Under the pieces are notes generated by a model. That model did no database searches, was not told where the DNA came from, and worked only from the letters and a program-made list of their open reading frames with translations. Shown here piece by piece: positions 7,116-12,018 of a DNA stretch of 12,018 bases. The position numbers and the translations under genes were made by a program. The stretch is taken from positions 1-12,018 of the forward strand of contig JAILDD010000152.1 in assembly GCA_024689605.1 (NCBI GenBank), in the 5' to 3' direction. How positions within the stretch are numbered: position 1 is the first letter of the stretch; each line of letters starts with the position of its first letter. The DNA is from Lachnospiraceae bacterium (GTDB taxonomy: Bacteria > Bacillota_A > Clostridia > Lachnospirales > Lachnospiraceae).

Positions 7116-7143
7116 TTTTTCAGCTCTTTTATAGTATTATAAT
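7116..7143 (+). promoter_or_regulatory. Promoter of the methyltransferase gene
   Basis: TATAAT at 7138-7143 with a weak -35 (TTTTTC, 7116-7121, 16-base spacer). The start would be near 7150, which leaves the ATG at 7146 out of the message and supports the start at 7179. Confidence 0.5.
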
Positions 7144-7178
7144 ATATGTCGAATTGTTCAAAAATGAGGGGAAGAGGA

Positions 7179-7778
7179 ATGTTCTGGGATAAAGTTTCAC
7201 CTTTGTATGATGCATTTGAGACCGTGTACAACGGGAAAGTTTTCAACGGTACCGGTAAAATAGTCTCGGAAATGATAGAGCCGACGGACGTGGTGCTGGA
7301 ATGCGCCTGCGGTACAGGTGCTATCAGCAAGTTTATCGCGCCGGCCTGTAAGAAGCTCCTGGCTACGGATTATTCCGCCGGCATGCTCAAGCAGGCTGCA
7401 AGGAAATGCCGCAAGTATCCCAATGTCCTGATCAGGAAGGCTGACATCACGGATATAAAATGCAGGGATGACAGGTTTGACAAGGTTGTGGCCGGCAATG
7501 TGATCCACCTCCTTCCCGAGCCGGAAAAGGCCCTTAAAGAACTGGAGCGTGTGGTAAAGCCCGGCGGACTGATCATCATTCCTACCTATATCAATATGTC
7601 TAAAGGTACGGGCAAGGCAGCGGTAAAGTTTCTCGAAAAGCTGGGGGCTGATTTTAAAAAGCAGTTTGACCTGGAATCCTATGAGCAGTTTTTCAAGGAT
7701 ATGGGTTACGAAGATGTGGAATATATGGTGGTTGAAGGGCATATGCCTTGTGCCATTGCGGTTATTAAAAAGAAGTAA
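7179..7778 (+). CDS. Class I SAM-dependent methyltransferase (Methyltransf_11 type)
   Basis: A small soluble protein of 199 residues with the Rossmann methyltransferase fold. Motif I is VLECACGTGAIS (39-50), a CACGTG variant of the glycine-rich SAM loop. The acidic residue after strand 2 is D64 in ATDYSAGML. KADI (87-90) fits the adenine-contact region, VVAGNVIHLL (103-112) is motif IV, and RVVKPGGLIIIPTY (124-137) is the usual post-motif strand. The acceptor is unknown; such proteins methylate quinones, lipids or small molecules. I chose the ATG at 7179, not the in-frame ATGs at 7146 or 7164: a GAGGGGAAG purine stretch precedes it, the homology-like region begins there, and the -10 box overlaps 7146. 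It is separated by promoter and terminator from its neighbours, so it is probably a single-gene transcript. Confidence 0.88.
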   Translation: MFWDKVSPLYDAFETVYNGKVFNGTGKIVSEMIEPTDVVLECACGTGAISKFIAPACKKLLATDYSAGMLKQAARKCRKYPNVLIRKADITDIKCRDDRFDKVVAGNVIHLLPEPEKALKELERVVKPGGLIIIPTYINMSKGTGKAAVKFLEKLGADFKKQFDLESYEQFFKDMGYEDVEYMVVEGHMPCAIAVIKKK

Positions 7779-7865
7779 CTGTTTGTTTTCTTTCGTACGC
7801 TCGTTGCAGTGAGGGCTTCGAGCTATACCGGATAGTAACGAAGGAAATTTTAGGTCGGGGGGATC

Positions 7866-10028
7866 ATGTTTGAACAGGCGGTAAACATTTTTACAATTCT
7901 TGTAAATATTATAGGTCTGATGTTATGCCTGTTCGGCTATTTTAAGTTCACGCGCAGACCGTTTGTTTATGCAGTCGTTTTTTTCTTAGGTGATTTTCTT
8001 TCTAATTATTATTGGTGCGTTTACTCCTTGGTAATGGGAGATGATCCGAATATATCATCGGTACTGGCATACTTCGGCTGGAACCTTGCCTTTGTGGTAA
8101 TGGTCATGATGCAGATTTCCCTGCGTAATGAAAGAGGAATCCGGTCATTTTCGTTTCTATCGTTGCTGCCGGTGCCGCTCAATATCGCCCAGCTGGCTCT
8201 GTATCTTCAGTACGGCGGTATTTTTAACAATATCTGGCAGGTATCCTGTGCAACGGCAACCATATGTCTTGCCCTGGATTCGATTATCTATTACCTGAAA
8301 AATAAGAAAAATGGCGTGGCATTCCCGAATGCTTCCGTCGTTATCTTCATATATATTGCCACGGAATTCGGCTACTGGACGGCCTCTTGCTTTGACTGGC
8401 CCTCTGATTGGCTGGATCCCTATAACTATCTCTCCACTATAAACTGCATATGCGGGATGTTTATTCCCATTGCCCTTTCCAAAGAGTTCAGCCGGACAAC
8501 GGAAGTTAGTGTGGATAGCAGGCTTGGTCGTACACTCAATATTTTCAGGCCGCTGTTTATATTGGTGACAACTGTCTGCTGTCTGGGAGGTTTTGTTCTT
8601 GCTGTCTGGATGAAAAATGTACTTTCTGAAGGAGTGATGGAAGGTGCGGAGACAGATCCTTACAAAGTCATAGCCGTTATGCTTTTTGCTGTATCTATTA
8701 TCATCGTGTCATTCACTATCATGATCATACTGATAGTTAGCTATGAGCAGAAAAACTTTGCAAAAGAAGAACTGGAAATGGCGAAATTTTCAGCTGAAAA
8801 ATCCAATGCCGCAAAGAGCGAGTTTCTGGCAAATATGTCCCACGAGATCCGGACACCTATCAATGCGGTCCTGGGCATGAACGAGATGCTTCTGACAGAG
8901 AGTCTGAATGCCAGGGATAAGCTGCCGGAAGACAGGGATGTGATAGTAAAGGTTTTTTCCAATATATGCAATTATTCGGGAAATATCGACAGTGCAGGTA
9001 AGAACCTTCTTTCCATAATCAATGACATACTTGATTTTTCAAAGATAGAAGCCGGCAAGATGGAAATCGTGGACAGCGACTACAAGCTCAGCTCTGTGCT
9101 CAATGATGTCAGCAACATGATCTCCTTTAAGGCAAAGAGCAAAGGCTTAAGCTATGAGGTGGATATAGACAATACATTGCCGGATGGGCTTAAAGGTGAC
9201 GAGCTCAGGATCCGCCAGGTGATCACGAATCTTTTAAACAATGCTGTTAAATATACGGAAAAAGGCACTGTCACCCTGTCGGTAACAGCCCAAAAGGATA
9301 TGGGATGTGCAGAAATGATACTCCTTGTAATATCCGTAAAGGATACCGGCCTGGGCATAAAGGATGAGGAAAAGGATAAGCTGTTCAAAAAATTCGAGAG
9401 GATGGATATCGAAAAGAACAGCTCCATTGAAGGTACGGGACTCGGACTTGCCATTACCGGCAGTCTTGTGGATATGATGGACGGCACCATAGAGGTTGAT
9501 ACCGAGTACGGAAAGGGCTCCACCTTTACCATTAAGCTGCCTCAGGAAGTGGTTTCAAAGGAACCCATAGGCGATTTTAGGGAAAAGTACAAGAAGAGCA
9601 TAAGTACAATGTCAGCCAAGAAGGAAACACTTTTTACCGAAGGGGCATGCATTCTTGTGGTTGATGATACAGCCATGAACCTGACGGTTGTTAAGGGCTT
9701 ACTGAAAAAGACCGGCATAAAGATAGATACTGCATCAGGCGGCGAAGCTTCCATAGCGATGGCCAGGGAAAACAAGTATGATGTCATCCTTATGGACCAG
9801 CGTATGCCGGAAATGGACGGTACCACTGCCATGAACCGGATAAAAGAGGATCCGAAAAGCCTGAATGCCGGTACGCCTTTTGTCTGCCTGACTGCAGATG
9901 CCATATCCGGGGCAAGGGAGAGGTATATTTCAGAGGGATTCGATGACTATCTCACTAAGCCCATTGTAAGCAGTGACCTGAGGGAGAAGCTCAGGATATT
10001 CCTGCCGGCAGAGAAGATAAAAGAGTAA
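7866..10028 (+). CDS. Membrane hybrid histidine kinase with fused receiver domain
   Basis: A protein of 720 residues. The first 295 hold eight or nine hydrophobic segments (about 8-26, 33-55, 65-85, 95-117, 123-145, 156-175, 188-206, 227-248, 267-292), a membrane sensor I cannot assign to a family. A short coiled linker leads to HisKA with phospho-His326 in MSHEIRTPINAV. The HATPase domain follows with NLLNNAVKYT (455-464), DTGLGI (493-498) and GTGLGLAI (523-530). A C-terminal receiver domain has D600/D601 in LVVDD, phospho-Asp644 in ILMDQRMPEMDG, Thr676 and Lys698 in LTKPI. All catalytic residues are present, so phosphotransfer from His326 to Asp644 is expected. No HPt or output domain is attached, so the partner lies elsewhere. 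The ATG at 7866 has a G-rich site (GTCGGGGGG) just upstream. A small hairpin (7816-7843) lies before that site. Confidence 0.93.
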   Translation: MFEQAVNIFTILVNIIGLMLCLFGYFKFTRRPFVYAVVFFLGDFLSNYYWCVYSLVMGDDPNISSVLAYFGWNLAFVVMVMMQISLRNERGIRSFSFLSLLPVPLNIAQLALYLQYGGIFNNIWQVSCATATICLALDSIIYYLKNKKNGVAFPNASVVIFIYIATEFGYWTASCFDWPSDWLDPYNYLSTINCICGMFIPIALSKEFSRTTEVSVDSRLGRTLNIFRPLFILVTTVCCLGGFVLAVWMKNVLSEGVMEGAETDPYKVIAVMLFAVSIIIVSFTIMIILIVSYEQKNFAKEELEMAKFSAEKSNAAKSEFLANMSHEIRTPINAVLGMNEMLLTESLNARDKLPEDRDVIVKVFSNICNYSGNIDSAGKNLLSIINDILDFSKIEAGKMEIVDSDYKLSSVLNDVSNMISFKAKSKGLSYEVDIDNTLPDGLKGDELRIRQVITNLLNNAVKYTEKGTVTLSVTAQKDMGCAEMILLVISVKDTGLGIKDEEKDKLFKKFERMDIEKNSSIEGTGLGLAITGSLVDMMDGTIEVDTEYGKGSTFTIKLPQEVVSKEPIGDFREKYKKSISTMSAKKETLFTEGACILVVDDTAMNLTVVKGLLKKTGIKIDTASGGEASIAMARENKYDVILMDQRMPEMDGTTAMNRIKEDPKSLNAGTPFVCLTADAISGARERYISEGFDDYLTKPIVSSDLREKLRIFLPAEKIKE

Positions 10029-10038
10029 AGAGTAACTG

Positions 10039-10065
10039 AAAATGTTTTAATAAATGTTCCGATAT
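10039..10065 (+). promoter_or_regulatory. Sigma-D (sigma-28) type promoter of the MCP gene
   Basis: CCGATAT at 10059-10065 matches the flagellar/chemotaxis sigma-D -10 consensus of Bacillus exactly. AAAA at 10039-10042 stands for the TAAA -35 with a 16-base spacer. A sigma-A type extended -10 (TGG-TAAAAT, 10065-10073) overlaps it. The leader to 10160 contains a 7-bp hairpin (10092-10098 with 10116-10122). Confidence 0.5.
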
Positions 10066-10159
10066 GGTAAAATTAAGTACTAGGGGTTTCTCATCATAAG
10101 GCTGAAAAACTGCATTGTGATGGGCTTTAATCAAAAACAAAAGAGGAGGAGCGGGTTAT

Positions 10160-11542
10160 ATGGCTACGAATGTTTCACTTGAGCAGGAGATTGCGAGGTT
10201 AAAAGCTGAGCTGGCAGACAGCAGGACAGAGCTGGAGGCAGTTAACAACAGTACACATCTTGGTATATGGAAATGCTTCTATGATGAGGCTGGCAATCAG
10301 TCAGCCGTTGAGTATAGTGATGAGTTCCGCAGAATGCTGGGATACAGCAAGGCAGAACTTCCCGACACGCTTGATGCACTGAGCAAGGTAATGCACCAGG
10401 ATGATGCACCTGCAGTATTTGCATGTTTCGGTGCGGCAGCAGGTGATAAAAGCGGCCGTGCAAAGTTCGATATAGATTACCGTCTTCTCACAAAGAAGGA
10501 CGGATATAAATGGTATCATGCAGCCGGTGAGTGCATTCGTTATGCAAACGGAAATCCCAAGGAGTTCATTGGTACATTTTCTGATATAGACGAGCAGAAA
10601 AAGAATGCCGAGATCTTTGAGCATGACTCCAGAAGGCAGCAGGCAGTAGAATTGATGATGCTGGAAGGCAGCTGGAGCATGGATCTTACCAAGTATGCCA
10701 TTGATGATATCAATTCACCTATGGTTTATTCAGACCAGTTCAAGAAGATCCTGGGCTTTACACCCAAGTCATCTGAGTTCCCTGATATAATGCAGTCCTG
10801 GATCACCAGGATCCATCCGGATGATGTTGCTTCAGCATCGGAAGCAATGGGCAAGCAGCTTTCGGATCCTACCGGACGCACCGTCTTTGATATGGAATAC
10901 CGTATCAAGCATAAGGACGGACACTGGGTATGGGTGAGGGCATCCAGCTATGTGGTATGGTCAAGAGACTTAAAGCCTCTCATGGCAGCAGGTACGATAC
11001 TTGATATCACCGAGGAGAAGAGGAATAAGGCTCGCTTTGAAGAAGAGATGGAGCCGAACATTGAGTCTCTCCGTTCCGGTATCGCAGAAATTTCCGCAAA
11101 TGTCGAGAAGGCTACAAATCAGATGCAGGATGTGTCCATGAGACAGGAAGAGGTTACGAAGGCTGCTACTGCTATCGAGCAAGCAGTAAATGCATCCATG
11201 GAGATCATCGGAAGCATTCAGAGCATTGCCAACAAGACAAACCTTCTTTCACTCAATGCTTCCATCGAGGCCGCCAGAGCCGGAGATGCAGGAAGAGGTT
11301 TCGCGGTTGTTGCTACGGAGGTTCAGACACTGTCTCGTTCCACCAAGGAAACCACAGGTCATATCTCTGAAAAGCTTAATAATGTCAATGAATCCGTTAA
11401 GGACATCCTGCAGAAGATACGTCAGATCAGCGAGAGCATAGAGACAGAGAACGAAGAGATGAGCACTATCAATGCGACTATAGAAGAGCTTCACGCAGCT
11501 GCTGATGAGATTGCAAAGATGGCGGAGACTCTATATAACTGA
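10160..11542 (+). CDS. Soluble methyl-accepting chemotaxis protein with two PAS domains
   Basis: A protein of 460 residues without any membrane segment, so a cytoplasmic receptor. It starts with a short coiled coil (5-29), then PAS 1 (about 31-146) and PAS 2 (about 166-287), both of the PAS_3 type ending in the PAC-like SDIDEQKKN and LDITEEKRN. The two domains align along their length, pointing to an internal duplication. The MCP signalling hairpin follows, with its tip at [31 protein letters not shown] read in two parts (354-370, 371-385). This is the CheA/CheW contact region. At about 170 residues the signalling domain is among the shortest heptad classes, and no HAMP domain or CheR-binding pentapeptide tail is present. 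PAS domains may sense redox state or a bound small ligand. The ATG follows AGGAGGAG. The sigma-D-like promoter fits a motility regulon. Confidence 0.93.
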   Translation: MATNVSLEQEIARLKAELADSRTELEAVNNSTHLGIWKCFYDEAGNQSAVEYSDEFRRMLGYSKAELPDTLDALSKVMHQDDAPAVFACFGAAAGDKSGRAKFDIDYRLLTKKDGYKWYHAAGECIRYANGNPKEFIGTFSDIDEQKKNAEIFEHDSRRQQAVELMMLEGSWSMDLTKYAIDDINSPMVYSDQFKKILGFTPKSSEFPDIMQSWITRIHPDDVASASEAMGKQLSDPTGRTVFDMEYRIKHKDGHWVWVRASSYVVWSRDLKPLMAAGTILDITEEKRNKARFEEEMEPNIESLRSGIAEISANVEKATNQMQDVSMRQEEVTKAATAIEQAVNASMEIIGSIQSIANKTNLLSLNASIEAARAGDAGRGFAVVATEVQTLSRSTKETTGHISEKLNNVNESVKDILQKIRQISESIETENEEMSTINATIEELHAAADEIAKMAETLYN

Positions 11543-11606
11543 TGTAACTATTAATGGCAGCCCGAAGCACATGCTGTCATGGGCGTAGTTATAAAAATCA
11601 TTCCAC

Positions 11607-11612
11607 TATAAT
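11607..11612 (+). promoter_or_regulatory. Possible -10 box of the structured leader
   Basis: TATAAT, with no convincing -35; TAGTTA at 11586-11591 has only a 15-base spacer. It would start transcription near 11619, about 17 bases before the first helix of the structured leader. A weak hairpin (TAACTA with TAGTTA, and GGCAGC with GCTGTC) fills the space between the MCP stop and this box. Confidence 0.35.
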
Positions 11613-11635
11613 AAAAGGAATTGGTGTTAATAAAA

Positions 11636-11726
11636 AGTGCCGCCGGTTTCCGTGAGGGAATTATCCCAAGCAGAAATGGCGGCACTATTAGCCTGAGACA
11701 TTTGCGAAGCAAATCATAATTGCGGG
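11636..11726 (+). ncRNA. Structured leader RNA candidate, unknown family
   Basis: The first unit is a perfect 9-bp stem (AGTGCCGCC at 11636-11644 with GGCGGCACT at 11678-11686). Inside it TTTC pairs with GAAA, then GGGA with TCCC closes an ATTA loop, with an asymmetric internal loop of CGTGA against AAGCA. A second unit pairs AGCCT with GGGCT (11690-11694 with 11722-11726, one G-T pair) and encloses a 6-bp ATTTGC-GAA-GCAAAT hairpin (11700-11714). A terminator-like hairpin and a ribosome binding site follow at once. This order looks like a cis-acting leader, but I cannot match it to a known riboswitch. Confidence 0.45.
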
Positions 11727-11733
11727 CTGTGTA

Positions 11734-11768
11734 ACTGTTCGGAACCGACATGTTCTGAACAGTCTTTT
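11734..11768 (+). terminator. Terminator-like hairpin before the last gene
   Basis: A 12-bp stem (11734-11745 with 11752-11763, one G-T pair), loop CGACAT, then CTTTT. The T-run is short, so termination may be partial. It can end the MCP transcript, or act as the expression platform of the leader in front of the gene at 11785. Confidence 0.65.
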
Positions 11769-11784
11769 GAGGTGGGGATAACCG

Positions 11785-12018
11785 GTGGATCAAAGTAAAG
11801 GCACAGATAGTTTCATAAAGAGAAAAGGCCGGCTGGTACTGGCTATATTAGCTCTGGCAGCATATGTCGGATATGCTGTCTCGACTTTTGCAGAGAACAG
11901 TTTCTGGATAGAACTGTTTTCTCCTGTCATGACTATTCTCTGCGTTATCGTGATACTGGCATGTATGAAGGATATGGGAAAGTTCCGTATCCTTGCGATT
12001 CTGCTTGCTTCCGGTATA
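11785..12018 (+). CDS. N-terminal part of a multi-TM protein, probably a signalling protein (3' truncated)
   Basis: The frame from GTG 11785 stays open to the window edge (78 residues). GAGGTGGGG at 11769-11777 is a strong ribosome binding site seven bases before the GTG, and no ATG fits as well. The N-terminus is polar and basic (SFIKRKGR). Hydrophobic segments follow at about 17-36 and 43-62, and a third begins near 69. The short loops suggest a compact multi-helix sensor of the sort found before GGDEF, histidine kinase or GGDEF-EAL modules in this group. The output domain is not in the window, so the role is inference from neighbours, which are a hybrid kinase and an MCP. The leader upstream suggests controlled expression. 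Confidence 0.7.
   Translation, partial: MDQSKGTDSFIKRKGRLVLAILALAAYVGYAVSTFAENSFWIELFSPVMTILCVIVILACMKDMGKFRILAILLASGI

Noticed and set aside
7197..7742. Minus-strand ORF of 181 codons opposite the methyltransferase gene.
   Set aside because: The + strand protein carries clear SAM-binding motifs; the antisense frame looks like a shadow of codon bias.
11636..11768. c-di-GMP riboswitch upstream of a possible GGDEF gene.
   Set aside because: Neither the GEMM-I conserved CACGCACAGGGCAAACC-like core nor its partner strand is present.

Overview
The window reads as chromosomal DNA from a gut or rumen type Firmicute, most likely the Lachnospiraceae (Butyrivibrio-like). This rests on several things: moderate GC, strong AGGAGG-type ribosome binding sites, Gram-positive style lipoprotein signals, a hybrid histidine kinase and PAS-MCP of the kind common there, and T-tailed hairpin terminators. 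The genus call is inference only. Every supported gene is on the + strand, and I saw no mobile element, CRISPR array, tRNA or rRNA.

Layout. The 3' end of an unrecognised gene (to 208) is followed by a small two-TM protein (363-839) with a clear terminator. A promoter at that terminator then opens a tight three-gene cell-envelope operon. It encodes a DUF3298 (RsiV/PdaC-like) lipoprotein (950-1960), an acyltransferase-3 membrane protein starting at an overlapping TTG (1953-3005), and a 5'-nucleotidase/UshA-type lipoprotein (3019-4776). The last keeps its metal ligands but lacks the catalytic His-Asp pair.

A good promoter in the next gap precedes an AMP-forming acyl ligase (4861-6495). After a long structured leader comes a free-standing acyl carrier protein (6712-6945) with its own terminator. 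The pair probably loads an acyl or other carboxylate group onto the carrier; the substrate cannot be read from sequence. An 88-nt, nearly continuous RNA-type hairpin (7015-7102) sits between the carrier gene and a class I SAM methyltransferase (7179-7778).

The right third is signal transduction: a membrane hybrid histidine kinase with fused receiver (7866-10028), and a soluble MCP with two tandem PAS domains (10160-11542) behind a sigma-D-like promoter. Next is a 240-bp gap holding a promoter, several helices and a terminator-like hairpin, then the start of a multi-TM protein cut by the window edge (from 11785). The best candidates for something undescribed are the catalytically altered nucleotidase-family lipoprotein, the 88-nt hairpin, and the riboswitch-like leader at 11607-11784.
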